In this document: piece by piece, positions 18,069-27,300 of the stretch
How the letters are laid out: every line of letters starts with the position of its first letter
How positions within the stretch are numbered: position 1 is the stretch's first letter
DNA from: CBDFNC01 sp965249895
Lineage (GTDB): Bacteria > Pseudomonadota > Gammaproteobacteria > Enterobacterales > CBDFNC01
Length of the DNA: 64,000 nt
Direction: 5' to 3'
Assembly: GCA_965249895.1 (NCBI GenBank)
Contig: CBDFNC010000001.1
Span: 682,001 to 746,000, forward strand
Notes under the pieces: generated by a model
What the model saw: the letters and a program-made list of their open reading frames with translations, nothing else
Told to the model about the DNA's origin: nothing
The model's database searches: none
Position numbers and translations under genes: made by a program

Positions 18069-18701
18069 CAGCGCAAGTATTGGCGGGCGAGCATATTTAC
18101 AGCAGCACCTAGTGCCGGAGACATGATGCGCGTGTTCAAAGGTGGTTAGCAGCGCAAGTATTGGCGGGCGAGCATATTTACAGCAGCACCTAGTGCCGGA
18201 GACATGATGCGCGTGTTCAAAGGTGGCTAGCACCGCAAGTGTTAGCGGGGCATATTTATAGCAGCACCTGGTGGCGGGGACATGATGCGGGTGTTCAAAG
18301 GTGGTTAGCACCGCAAGTGTTAGCGGGGCATATTTACAGCAGCACCTGGTGCCGGGGACATGATGCGGGTGTTCAAAGGTGGTTAGCACCGCAAGTGTTA
18401 GCTGGGCATATTTACAGCAGCACCTGGTGGCGGGGACATGATGCGGGTGTTCAAAGGTGGTTAGCAGCGCAAGTATTGGCGGGCGAGCATATTTACAGCA
18501 GCACCTAGTGCCGGAGACATGATGCGCGTGTTCAAAGGTGGCTAGCACCGCAAGTGTTAGCGGGGCATATTTACAGCAGCACCTGGTGGCGGGGACATGA
18601 TGCGCGTGTTCAAAGGTGGTTAGCACCGCAAGTGTTAGCGGGGCATATTTACAGCAGCACCTGGTGCCGGGGACATGATGCGGGTGTTCAAAGGTGGTTA
18701 A
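18039..18701 (+). repeat. Tandem array of the mshG 3' end, nine copies
   Basis: The motif GACATGATGCG[GC]GTGTTC starts at 18039 (inside mshG), then 18120, 18201, 18279, 18357, 18435, 18516, 18594 and 18672: periods 81, 81, 78, 78, 78, 81, 78 and 78. All periods are multiples of three, so each unit reads DMMRVFKGG plus a stop in the mshG frame. The unit also contains ATATTTACA, the diverged equivalent of mshG's GIFT codons, and a spacer (GCAAGTATTGGCGGGCG or GCAAGTGTTAGCGGGG). The 81-bp and 78-bp variants alternate in blocks, implying multi-unit duplication. The last copy ends TAA rather than TAG. Open frames within the array on either strand are by-products of the repeats. Confidence 0.97.
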
Positions 18702-18703
18702 TA

Positions 18704-18817
18704 GGTTGGAGCCGAATCCATCTCAGGGATGAGATGCTAAATGCATGGATGCGCGTTCGGCGAATATTGCTGGTAGAAGATTCGCACTATCACCTGTAAA
18801 GAGGGCATCTGCTCTTG
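18704..18817. repeat. Family A dispersed element, long copy
   Basis: A long-form copy: GTTGGAGCCGAA, an internal hairpin CATCTCAGGGATGAGATG, then GTTCGGCGAA, ATTCGC and GCATCTGCTCTT. It is nearly collinear with the copy at 42924-43037. It fills the gap between the mshG array and mshF. Confidence 0.8.
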
Positions 18818-18829
18818 TGGGGAAGGGAT

Positions 18830-19324
18830 ATGAGTACGGATAAAGAAGAGCTAAATGCCTTATTCAGAAACTTTGGTTTTAAAGAATTAGCAGTATCTCT
18901 TTTATTAATACTGCTGGTGGTTTTTGGCTATAGCATTTACCAGCAGGATAATGCTATTTCGAAAACCAGCCTGGAGTTGTATTCCAATAAGTTGTCTCAG
19001 GCAATTTCCGAAGTACATTTAAGCTGGCTGAAAGATGGTAAGCCAGAATGGGTGCATTGGCGCGAGACAAATTTTCACATAAACGACTTTGGTTGGCCTG
19101 TTTCGGTAGCACAAGTTAAGGTGATTGATTGTCCGGCTCTGTGGACCAATTTGTTGGGGGTCGAGTTTGATATTAATAATGAACCGTTACAAATCAAAGT
19201 ATTACTGGATACGGAAGGAGTTAGTTCGGGCTGCTTCTATTATGTCCAAGATGTGATCGGTATTGAATACTGGGCGAGAAATGGCCGTATCGTGTTAAAA
19301 GCAGTAGATGAAGGGCTGCAATAA
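18830..19324 (+). CDS. mshF: MSHA biogenesis protein MshF
   Basis: A 164-residue protein with one N-terminal membrane helix (about residues 19-39, LAVSLLLILLVVFGYSIY) and a small periplasmic domain with a Cys pair (VIDCPALW...SSGCFYYVQD). It matches MshF in position, size and the terminal domain. Start at ATG 18830 with GGAAGGGAT upstream rather than the TTG 15 nt earlier. It is separated from mshG by 761 bp of repeats, so it may be read from a different transcript than the assembly genes. Confidence 0.8.
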   Translation: MSTDKEELNALFRNFGFKELAVSLLLILLVVFGYSIYQQDNAISKTSLELYSNKLSQAISEVHLSWLKDGKPEWVHWRETNFHINDFGWPVSVAQVKVIDCPALWTNLLGVEFDINNEPLQIKVLLDTEGVSSGCFYYVQDVIGIEYWARNGRIVLKAVDEGLQ

Positions 19325-19399
19325 TAACGACTAAATACTTATAGCACGTTGGCTTGCAAGATCTTAACTAATTGGTTTTATTTATAAAATAAGGCTGTC

Positions 19400-20017
19400 A
19401 TGAAAAGTAACTCGGGTTTTTCACTCATTGAGCTGGTCATAGTCGTGGTGGTGCTTGGCATTCTTGCGGTGACCGCGTTGCCGCGCTTTTTAGATGTGAC
19501 CGAAGAGGCAAAAAATGCCAGTTTAGAAGGTGTGGCGGGTGGGTTTGCCACAGGCGTTTCATTAACCCGGGCGCAATGGGAAGTGGTAGGCAGGCCAAGA
19601 GAAGCCAGGAAAAATGTCATTATCTATGATGGAACTAAACTTTACTTAACGACTCCCACTGAAGAACAGGTGGCAAATGGAAGTGTGTCTCCAGGCTATC
19701 CGGTAACCAATCAAAATGAAAATGTGGCTGTGGAGTCCTTGTCTCCCGCTAAATGCGAGTCCATTTGGAACTCTATTTTGCAAAATCCGCCAAGGATAAG
19801 TAGCAGCTTCGGGTTGGTAAGTAGTGAAGGAGATTTCTACAAATATTATGTCACCACAACCAATGGAGGCACAGATACTAGCTGTATATTTTTCCTGGTA
19901 AATAGTCTGGCTAAAGATACAAATGGAGCGTATGTGAACCCAGATTCGAGTGTCAGCAGTTTCAAAAATTTTACTTATAAGCCGGCAACCGGACAGGTGT
20001 CAGCAAACATAAATTAA
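19400..20017 (+). CDS. mshB: MSHA minor pilin MshB
   Basis: A 205-residue type IV prepilin with leader MKSNSG cleaved before FSLIELVIVVVVLG (Glu at mature position 5), followed by a globular domain with Cys residues near 119 and 160. Shares the N-terminal helix with MshA next door. It probably sits at the tip or acts in initiation; that role is inferred from minor pilins generally. Confidence 0.92.
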   Translation: MKSNSGFSLIELVIVVVVLGILAVTALPRFLDVTEEAKNASLEGVAGGFATGVSLTRAQWEVVGRPREARKNVIIYDGTKLYLTTPTEEQVANGSVSPGYPVTNQNENVAVESLSPAKCESIWNSILQNPPRISSSFGLVSSEGDFYKYYVTTTNGGTDTSCIFFLVNSLAKDTNGAYVNPDSSVSSFKNFTYKPATGQVSANIN

Positions 20018-20037
20018 GCACATATGAGGGATTGCAG

Positions 20038-20487
20038 ATGAAACAACAAGCAGGCTTTACCTTAATTGAATTGGTTATAGTTATTATCATACTGGGGATC
20101 TTGGCGGCTACGGCTGCACCTAAGTTTATTAATTTACAGTCTGATGCTAGAGAGTCGGCATTAAAAGGGGTTAAGGCTGCCTTAGAAGGTGCTTCTTCTC
20201 TAACTTACAGCCGGTCCGCATTAGATGGCGTTGAAACTAGTCCGACAGCAAATATTTCTGTTGGCAGTGCTACCGTTGCGGTTGTCTTTGGTTATCCAGC
20301 GGAAACTGTCGCCGCTATCGACGCGGTAACGGATTTTAGTGCAGGCGATTGGACTCGCATTGTTTCTGGAGCTGGAGTGATGATCTCGGCTAGCGGTTCA
20401 TCGGCCACAAACTGTAATATAGTTTATGATCAGGCTGCGGACTCCAGCTCCAGGCCTACGATTGCAATAACTAACTCAGGTTGTTAA
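20038..20487 (+). CDS. mshA: MSHA major pilin MshA
   Basis: The main structural subunit of the pilus. The 149-residue prepilin has leader MKQQAG, cleaved before FTLIELVIVIIILG, an alpha-1 spine through ALKGVKAALEGAS, and a small beta domain closed by a likely disulfide, C126-C149 (the last residue). Family-typical text such as APKFINLQSDAR is present. Start chosen at ATG 20038 with GAGGG 7 nt upstream; a TTG at 20032 would add two residues. Confidence 0.95.
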   Translation: MKQQAGFTLIELVIVIIILGILAATAAPKFINLQSDARESALKGVKAALEGASSLTYSRSALDGVETSPTANISVGSATVAVVFGYPAETVAAIDAVTDFSAGDWTRIVSGAGVMISASGSSATNCNIVYDQAADSSSRPTIAITNSGC

Positions 20488-20509
20488 AAGAGCCTTGTAA
20501 TTCTTTACT

Positions 20510-21016
20510 ATGCCTGAAGTTTTTCGTATCAAGCAGTCAGGTTTTACCTTGGTCGAGTTGGTTATCGTGATGATCCTACTCGGCCTTTTGGCTGCATTTG
20601 TTATTCCTAGATTAACGTCCAAAAGTTCATTTGAAGAGCACGCAGTCAGAGATCAATTGATCTCGCGTTTACGCCTAGCGCAAATGCAAAGTATGGCGGC
20701 TTCCCCGGTTAAAGCGACGGGTAACGAGTGTTATTGGGTTGTCGTTAAGCAAGGCTGTTTTTATACTGACGACAGCAAAACACAGCCCTTAAATGGTATC
20801 TGCCCGGCAACTAGTCCAAAGGCTTGTGATGAAGACGACAGAAATTTTGTGACTTTCTCTCCAAACGTCACCTTTCCAGGCTCCGTTACCGGGTTTCGCT
20901 TTGACAACAACGGCAAACTTGTTTCTCCGGCCATTAGTGGTAGTGAATACACTTTTGCTGTTGGCTCAGTATCATTAAATATAAATACCGAAGGTTATAT
21001 TAGTGCGGCGAACTAA
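20510..21016 (+). CDS. mshC: MSHA pilin-like protein MshC
   Basis: A 168-residue minor pilin-like protein: leader MPEVFRIKQSG, mature FTLVELVIVMILLGLLAAF. The globular part has several Cys (NECYWVVVKQGCF, ICPATSPKACDE) that could form disulfides. The 3' end overlaps mshD by 14 nt in another frame. Confidence 0.9.
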   Translation: MPEVFRIKQSGFTLVELVIVMILLGLLAAFVIPRLTSKSSFEEHAVRDQLISRLRLAQMQSMAASPVKATGNECYWVVVKQGCFYTDDSKTQPLNGICPATSPKACDEDDRNFVTFSPNVTFPGSVTGFRFDNNGKLVSPAISGSEYTFAVGSVSLNINTEGYISAAN

Positions 21017-21602
21017 AGGGTTTACCTTGGTCGAGTTGGTCGTTGGTATGGTGGTGCTGGCGATAGCTCTGACGGTTATTACCACTATGCTGGTGACGCA
21101 AAGTAAAGACAGCGTGGAGCCCGTCCACAGAGTAAGAGCCGCAGAGTTAGGTCAAAGCCTTTTAAACGAAATCCTGTCACGCGCTTATGATGAAAACTCC
21201 GATCACAATGGTGGGCTCTATCGCTGCGGGGAAATATGGCAGCAACCTCCATTACCACAAACTGCCACTAGCTGGTTTGATGGCTCGAATTGGCAAATAT
21301 CCGGAACCCCTGTTGCTATACCATGTACTGCCCCTGGTAGCTATGGTAACGACGGCGAGGTGAGAGCTTCATTTAACGATGTGGATGATTATCAGCGGGG
21401 CTTTGACGACGGGCCTGTTCAGGATGCCTTAGGCGCTAGTTTGCCCGACGTTTATCAAAACTTCAAAGTTCGAATTGTCGTCACCGAAGACAGCTCTCTG
21501 ATGCCGGGTGGGGCTGCCAACCAGGGTAAGCGAATTGACTTAACCGTTAAAACCCCCACTGGAGAAGAGATAAACTTCTCTGTTATCAGGGGGAACTACT
21601 GA
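21003..21602 (+). CDS. mshD: MSHA pilin-like protein MshD
   Basis: A 199-residue minor pilin-like protein with leader MRRTKG and mature FTLVELVVGMVVLAIAL. The start is GTG, inside the last codons of mshC. It contains ELGQSLLNEILSRAYDENSDHNGG, typical of MshD. The stop overlaps the mshO start (TGATG). Confidence 0.9.
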   Translation: MRRTKGFTLVELVVGMVVLAIALTVITTMLVTQSKDSVEPVHRVRAAELGQSLLNEILSRAYDENSDHNGGLYRCGEIWQQPPLPQTATSWFDGSNWQISGTPVAIPCTAPGSYGNDGEVRASFNDVDDYQRGFDDGPVQDALGASLPDVYQNFKVRIVVTEDSSLMPGGAANQGKRIDLTVKTPTGEEINFSVIRGNY

Positions 21603-22327
21603 TGACTTTGCGCCAGCTTGGTTTCAGTCTGATTGAACTGGTTATTGTGATGGTGCTGCTTGCGGTATTAGGTATTGGCGTTTCCAATTACATTACCATT
21701 GGAACTGATCTGTATGCGGGTGTTGCGGGCAGAGACAGAATTATTTCCAGTGCACGGTTTGCCATTGAAAGGCTGAATCGTGATCTAAGGAACGCCCTAC
21801 CAAATAGCCCCAGATTGGCCAATAGCGACACCTGTCTCGAGTTTATTCCCGTTATCGCCAGCACCAGTTACCTTACTTTGCCAGTCACGCCCATTAGTTC
21901 AAATGCCGTCAGCATGGTAGAGCCGGCCAATTTCTCCTTCGAAGCAGGCCAGAAAGCGGCCGTTTATGTACTCGATGCCACTACAGCCCATGCTGGAGGG
22001 CAGGAAATCAAAGCCATAAATAGCTATGCCTCGGCAGCAGGTGATACCGCCAGTATCGGTTTTTCCGGGAACGTGAGCTTCCCACAAGAATCGCCGGGTA
22101 AGCGGATTTATATTATAAAAGACAGCGTTAGTTACTGTGTGACGGGGAGTAAATTGACTCGTAACGGGGTGATTATGGCGGAGAACATAGTGGCAAGCGG
22201 TAATCCGTTTCAAGTCGCTGAGCCTACTCTTAGCCGAAATGCTGTAGTGAAAATCAACCTTAAATTTAGCCGTGATGGCGAAAATCTGGAATTTAATCAT
22301 GCCATCCATATCAATAATGTGCCGTGA
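21602..22327 (+). CDS. mshO: MSHA pilin-like protein MshO
   Basis: A 241-residue PilW-like minor pilin with leader MTLRQLG and mature FSLIELVIVMVLLAVLG, then RIISSARFAIERLNRDLRNALPNS, the hallmark of this class. Overlaps mshD by 1 nt and is followed 10 nt later by mshP. Confidence 0.9.
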   Translation: MTLRQLGFSLIELVIVMVLLAVLGIGVSNYITIGTDLYAGVAGRDRIISSARFAIERLNRDLRNALPNSPRLANSDTCLEFIPVIASTSYLTLPVTPISSNAVSMVEPANFSFEAGQKAAVYVLDATTAHAGGQEIKAINSYASAAGDTASIGFSGNVSFPQESPGKRIYIIKDSVSYCVTGSKLTRNGVIMAENIVASGNPFQVAEPTLSRNAVVKINLKFSRDGENLEFNHAIHINNVP

Positions 22328-22337
22328 GGTGCCGGCA

Positions 22338-22745
22338 ATGAAAAAACAAAATGGCAGTGCCTTGATGATGGCCATCTTTGTCATTTCAGTGATGGGACTC
22401 TTGGGGGTAAGCATGTCGCGGATACTGGAAGAGTCCAGCGACGCCGTAAGTTATGAGGTTTACAGCACCAGAGCCGTTTTGGCCGCCAACACGGGTATAG
22501 AGGTGGGCATGGTTCGTTTGTTTCCATTGGGTGGCGGCTTAGCGAGTTGTCTGGCTACGGATACATTAGATTTATCATCCTATAATGCTTATCACGGTTG
22601 CAGCGTTTCACTCGAATGTAGTTTGTTGGTTATACCCGGAGCGACATCGAATCATTATCATTATCGCATTAGCAGTACGGCTGAGTGTAACGCAGGTAAG
22701 TTTACCGCTCGGCGAAAAATTGAAGCCGAAGCAAGGAGCCCTTAG
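22338..22745 (+). CDS. mshP: MSHA biogenesis protein MshP
   Basis: A 135-residue PilX-like protein: MKKQNG then SALMMAIFVISVMGLLG. It lacks the Glu at mature position 5 that true pilins use for assembly, as is usual for this class. Start at ATG 22338; an upstream start at 22272 would run through the mshO end and is not supported. Confidence 0.85.
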   Translation: MKKQNGSALMMAIFVISVMGLLGVSMSRILEESSDAVSYEVYSTRAVLAANTGIEVGMVRLFPLGGGLASCLATDTLDLSSYNAYHGCSVSLECSLLVIPGATSNHYHYRISSTAECNAGKFTARRKIEAEARSP

Positions 22746-22750
22746 CCAAA

Positions 22751-23410
22751 ATGGAAGTTTACTGGCGTTACCTGGTATTGATTTTATTGCTAGTCATTAG
22801 TCCATTCTCCCGGGCTGCTAACCAGTGTACGCCTTTCTTCCCTGAGCCTGCGCAGACCTGGATCGCAGCAGGAAACGTATCGGGTGATGATGGCCGCCTG
22901 CAAATGACAGGAACGAGTAAAATTACCGGATCCAGTTCAGATGAGCTTAACTTAACTTCTCTAATGAAGATGAAAGTTCGACCCATAGCAATAGTTGTGA
23001 TCACGGCGCATGTACAGTCAGTGGACTAAATGTGAAACAGCTGAATTCCCCCCCTACCTTACTTCAAGTTCATCGACAAATATTTCTGAAGTTGACGCAC
23101 AAATCACCATTGGAACTTGTACCTATACGGGTCATGAGTACAAGGGTATTAGCGTTGAAGATGGCGGTGAAGTTACGTTTATTCAATCGACGACCCCGTA
23201 CCGTATACACAAGATGGAATTATCGGAGGGGGCCAAGCTTTACCTGCCCCCAGGTAGGTATTATTTCGAAGAGCTTAAAGTCGAAGATTCAGCACTGATC
23301 GAAACAGATGGCAGCATAGGTACGGTAACCATTCTGACAAAAAAGCATCTGCATATTAAGGGCAGCGCACAAATTAAGCCCAACGGGAGTTCCAGAGTCG
23401 CGATTTTAGG
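22751..23410 (+). pseudogene. Broken 5' fragment of a second MshQ-like gene
   Basis: It starts properly after mshP (signal peptide MEVYWRYLVLILLLVISPFS, then CTPFFPEPAQTW), then breaks. One frameshift lies near 22960 (CTTCTCT), after which SNSCDHGACTVSGL reads in another frame; a second lies at a run of seven C (23048-23054), after which TSSSSTNISEVDAQ onward reads in a third. The segment LPPGRYYFEELKVED to GTVTILTKKHLHIKGSAQI parallels LSPGTYWVEELEIN...GTVILYIKSAWDTASNTEI of the intact mshQ, but the two are far too different to be a recent duplicate. Homology stops near 23410; at least 800 codons are missing. It is likely an old mshQ remnant or an ancient paralogue. Confidence 0.8.
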
Positions 23411-23625
23411 TTGCGATACTATGCTGAAACGGCAGAAGGGCGGGCTGATGCCAGAGAACGAGTCAAAGTGGAGCATTCTCTGGCATCGATCTGTAACCGC
23501 AAGGGGCCAAGAGCAAGATATAAAGGGTTACGGCTGAACGAATATGACTTAAGCCGGACAGCGATGATAACCAACTTGCACATAGCGATGAATTTAGCTG
23601 CTTAGTTTTTAAACTATATGGCGCT
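23411..23625. other. Unassigned segment with a 12-bp inverted repeat
   Basis: Between the mshQ-like fragment and the first MITE. A 12-bp inverted repeat (GATGCCAGAGAA, 23447-23458, and its complement 23476-23487) encloses a 17-nt loop. No protein homology is visible. It may be the junction remnant of an insertion that truncated the gene, which is speculation. Confidence 0.4.
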
Positions 23626-23854
23626 CTAGTGTCCGTCCTGAAACTCGTATGTTTATTCTTTCGTCATATTCTTAGCATCCAAGCTTGTCGTTTTACGAAA
23701 GCTTAACGTTAGTCACTACTATCACAACGAACTCAGTCATTGTCAGCTTGCCTGGCAATCCAGTGTCTTCTCTCGCACGCCGAGATCGCGGTAAAGCCGC
23801 TGGATTCCCGCGTGCGCGAGAATGACAAGATAGCGTTTCAGGATGGACACTAGC
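23626..23854. repeat. MITE-like element, family B, complete copy
   Basis: About 229 bp bounded by near-perfect terminal inverted repeats (CTAGTGTCCGTCCTGAAAC and GTTTCAGGATGGACACTAG; one mismatch). The interior has GTCATTGTCAGCTTGCCTGG and CGCACGC...GCGTGCGCGAGAATGAC, itself imperfectly palindromic. It has no coding capacity. Confidence 0.85.
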
Positions 23855-23903
23855 TAGTGGTTATACTGAAACTCAAAATTCATCGTTTTGCACTGACTTT
23901 TAG

Positions 23904-24060
23904 TTAGTGTTCACTATTATAATTTCCCGTCATTGTTAGCTCAACTGGAAATCCAAAGCTTTCTAACGTACTCCGAGAACATGGGGAAGCCGCTGGATTG
24001 CGAGTGTCGGACCACCGCCTGCGTGAGAATAACAAGGCGGCGTTTCAGGATGAACACTAG
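23904..24060. repeat. MITE-like element, family B, shorter copy
   Basis: A second element 50 bp downstream in the same orientation, ends TTAGTGTTCA and GTTTCAGGATGAACACTAG, with the same GTCATTG...CCGCTGGATT...GCGTGAGAATAACAAG interior. The two copies make a near-tandem pair between the mshQ remnant and mshQ. From 24061 to 24324 I see only AT-rich DNA without a gene. Confidence 0.75.
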
Positions 24061-24324
24061 TTAGTGATCCGTATGTAATTCAGATGATAACCCTGAATAT
24101 TTAACTCAAAATATAAAAGCGAAAGATTAATATATTTTAGTTAATACCTCTGCATATATTGCCTGTTCAGGCTAAATTCTGTGAAAGCAAAACTATAATC
24201 AAATAAAACTGGTTGTTTGTTTTTGACCGAGCATGGAGTGCGATCTAAGTGTGTCGGTGTTTAGCCTGATGAGCACCTGGATTCGAGTTGTAACAAAAGC
24301 CGGATATGTATACGGGTATTGGTA

Positions 24325-27300
24325 ATGTGCAGGCTGGTATTGCTCATATTTATGGCAGTTTTCTCTTCGCCTTTACAGGCGGTCCTGTGCCCAGATGACG
24401 ACAGGTATCCTGCCAGAGGGCATCATACGAATGCAAAGTTGACTATCTTTGGCAACAGCCAAATTATTGGCGGCCCGTCGAATGGTCTTTTGCCCTTCGA
24501 AAGGAGCACCCCGAGTTCGCTTCCGGCTAATAGCTGTGGAAGCGGTATTCAGTGTCAGATATTGGGCTGCGTCATTGCCGACACCGGTAGCCCCAATTTT
24601 ACCGTAACTGGCGGTGAGGATTACGATATTGATGAGGACGGCGCTGCCGTTACGTTTGGAGCCGGTGGGGATCATCCGGGTTACCTGTTTGGGGAAATTG
24701 AATTAGAAGCAGGCACCGCCCATTTTTTACCTCCGGTTGGAGAAAATGAATACGAAATCGAAGAGTTAAACATCGACGGGGACTCGATATTGAAGCTGTC
24801 GCCTGGTACTTATTGGGTAGAAGAGCTGGAAATAAACAGCAACGCTAAGCTTATCGTCGACGGGGTTGGCACAGTAATCCTGTATATTAAATCTGCATGG
24901 GATACTGCATCAAATACCGAGATTAACTATGACTCGCAAGATAATTTTGACCCGGAACAGCTTAGGATAATCGTTAACAGCTCGGTTATGATTGGCTCAA
25001 ACTCTAAGGTGGCGGCCAATATCTACAGTAAGTTGGACTCCACGCTGAACGGCAATGCGGAAGTCTACGGCCGTGTATTGGCAAAAAATGTGAATATGTT
25101 TTCTAACGCCAAAATTTGCCGTTATGTGGATTGTACAGCAAGCCCTCCGGCCACATTGGGCTTTGACATTACTACCGATGCAGATGGCCTCACCTGTCAC
25201 CCTCACGATATTACTATTCAGGCAACTAATAGCGGAGTGCCGGATCCAACTTATGGGGGCACCATAGTGCTATCTACCTCGTCTGGCAGTGGAGAGTGGA
25301 GTAAGATCACCGGCAGCGGTAACCTGAATACCGTGCCCGCAGACGATGATGGCACAGCCAGTTATACCTTTCACGGCGATGACAATGGTTTGGTCAAATT
25401 AGGATTGTTCCATAAAATTGCCGACTCAGTAATAGCTGATGTCCTGGATGGCATTACCACTGTGGCCTCCCCGGTCATTACGATGAGGCCCTATGGATTA
25501 AAAGTTGTTGGTGGGATCCCCAACCAAGTTGCTAACACCCCATTTGCCATCCAGCTTACCGCAGTAGGTAAAGACGAAGTCTCCTCTGGCTGCAGTGTGA
25601 TTGAGCAATATACGGGCAGTAAAGTCCTCAGGTTTTGGTTTGATTACACTCTGCCCGCTGGTTTTCCTGCGAATAAAAGTGTCGAGGTGAAAGGCAGTGT
25701 AATAGGTAAGAGTGAGAGCTTGGCAACACCATTCAATGTCACGTTTACCGCCGGAGTGAGTGATGGGGCTAGTGTAACTGTTCGCTACCCGGATGCGGGA
25801 AAAATCGAGCTGAGATTAAAAGATGATACAGGGCTGGGGGCGCCTCCGGCTGATCCTGGTAATGAGCTTAGGGGTGGTGGCGGCATACTGTTTAATCCCT
25901 ATCAGTTAGCCATTAAGAGCATAGTTAAAACCGGCGCGAGCACTGCAAACCATGGGACAGAGGGCAGCGGCTTAAAATTTATCCGTGCCGCCAACCCGAC
26001 TCCTACAGGTATCCCGGCTTTGTCTGATGTGGACAGGTTTGATGTGACTGTGGACGCCTTGATTGATTGCTCCGGGCCCGTATCACAGGTAAATCCCTGT
26101 CCGGACACCAGCAGCCAGGTGATTGCCGACAGTTTTCAGAATGACCTGACTTTTTCTGCGGCCCTGGTATTTCCCGATCCAGGCATAACACCGCCTCCGG
26201 AGGTGGGAACCGTTAAGTTAGCGGCTCAGCCCAGTCTGGTTCACACTATGACGGGTTATGGTAGTGAGCTGGTGGGGCAATTTACCTATGCTGAAGTAGG
26301 TACCATTAACTTGTCTGTAAAGAGTGACGATTATATCCAGGTGGGAAATAATATCCCCCTGTCTTCGGCGGTAAAGGTAGGGCGTTTTTATCCTGCTTAT
26401 ATCGGTTACAGCAACTTTGCAACCCTGGCATCCTGCAACGACCAATACACCTATATGGATAATCAGGACCTGGCTGTTAGCTATCGGTTAACTGCCTATA
26501 ACCAGTCCGGTGGTGTCACGACCAACTATGATAACGACAGGCTGGGTTATCGAACGGCCGGCGCCACTCTTGACTCCCCTGAGTTTGTATATGGGCTTTA
26601 TAACAGCAGCCTGATCCCGCTTACCAGTCGGTTGTTATACAAAAGCGAGGTTAAAATCTGGAAAAACGGTGTATATGAGTTGTCTGTCCCTGCAGGGTCC
26701 ATTGCAGACCCTAATGACTCAAGATTGATAGGTGTGGTCAAAAGAACCAATGGACCGGATGGACCGTACCTTGATTCAGATAACAGCAAGCTGAGTCTTT
26801 CACTAAAGGTGAAAGGGGAGGATGATGAAAAGCTACAGGATACCTCAGCTGTAACTCCGGCAATATGTGCACCAGCCTTACATCCTGCATTGGACTACTG
26901 TTTGCTTGGTAGTATACAGGACCTATTATACGGTAGGTTAAATGCAGGAAGCCGATTCGGCTCTGAGCTCTCTGAACTCCGGGTACCGTTAAAAGTCGAA
27001 TACTACAATGGCAGTGAATTTGAGATAAACCTTAGGGATGACTGCACCAGTCTGAATTACCCGGCGGCCATTAACCCGGTAAGTCAGCATTCATTTCAGC
27101 ATGGCGCAGCTAACACCCCGGCACAAAACCCGCCAATTCCTGTGAGGGCGGCAAGCTCTAATCTAAGCATGATTAATAAACAGGCGGTGCAAGGGGAATT
27201 AAACCTGCTTTATTCCCCACCGGAAGATACGGGAGCATTTCATTATTTTATTGACCTGAACCATGTAACCGATTCCTTGTGCTGGCTCAGATACGATTGG

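Noticed and set aside
17976..18626. A 216-residue minus-strand open frame of repeated LTTFEHPHHVPATRCCCKYA-like units
   Set aside because: It arises only because the mshG 3' array has periods divisible by three, which keeps other frames open too. No start signal or family match.
18039..18701. CRISPR array
   Set aside because: Repeats are contiguous gene-end copies with conserved spacers; there are no variable spacers and no cas genes. The arrays at 37224 and 60371 fail for the same reason.
18239..18799. Plus-strand open frames with repeated GHIYSSTW and GHDAGVQRWL units
   Set aside because: Same array read in another frame; by-product of the repeats rather than a gene.
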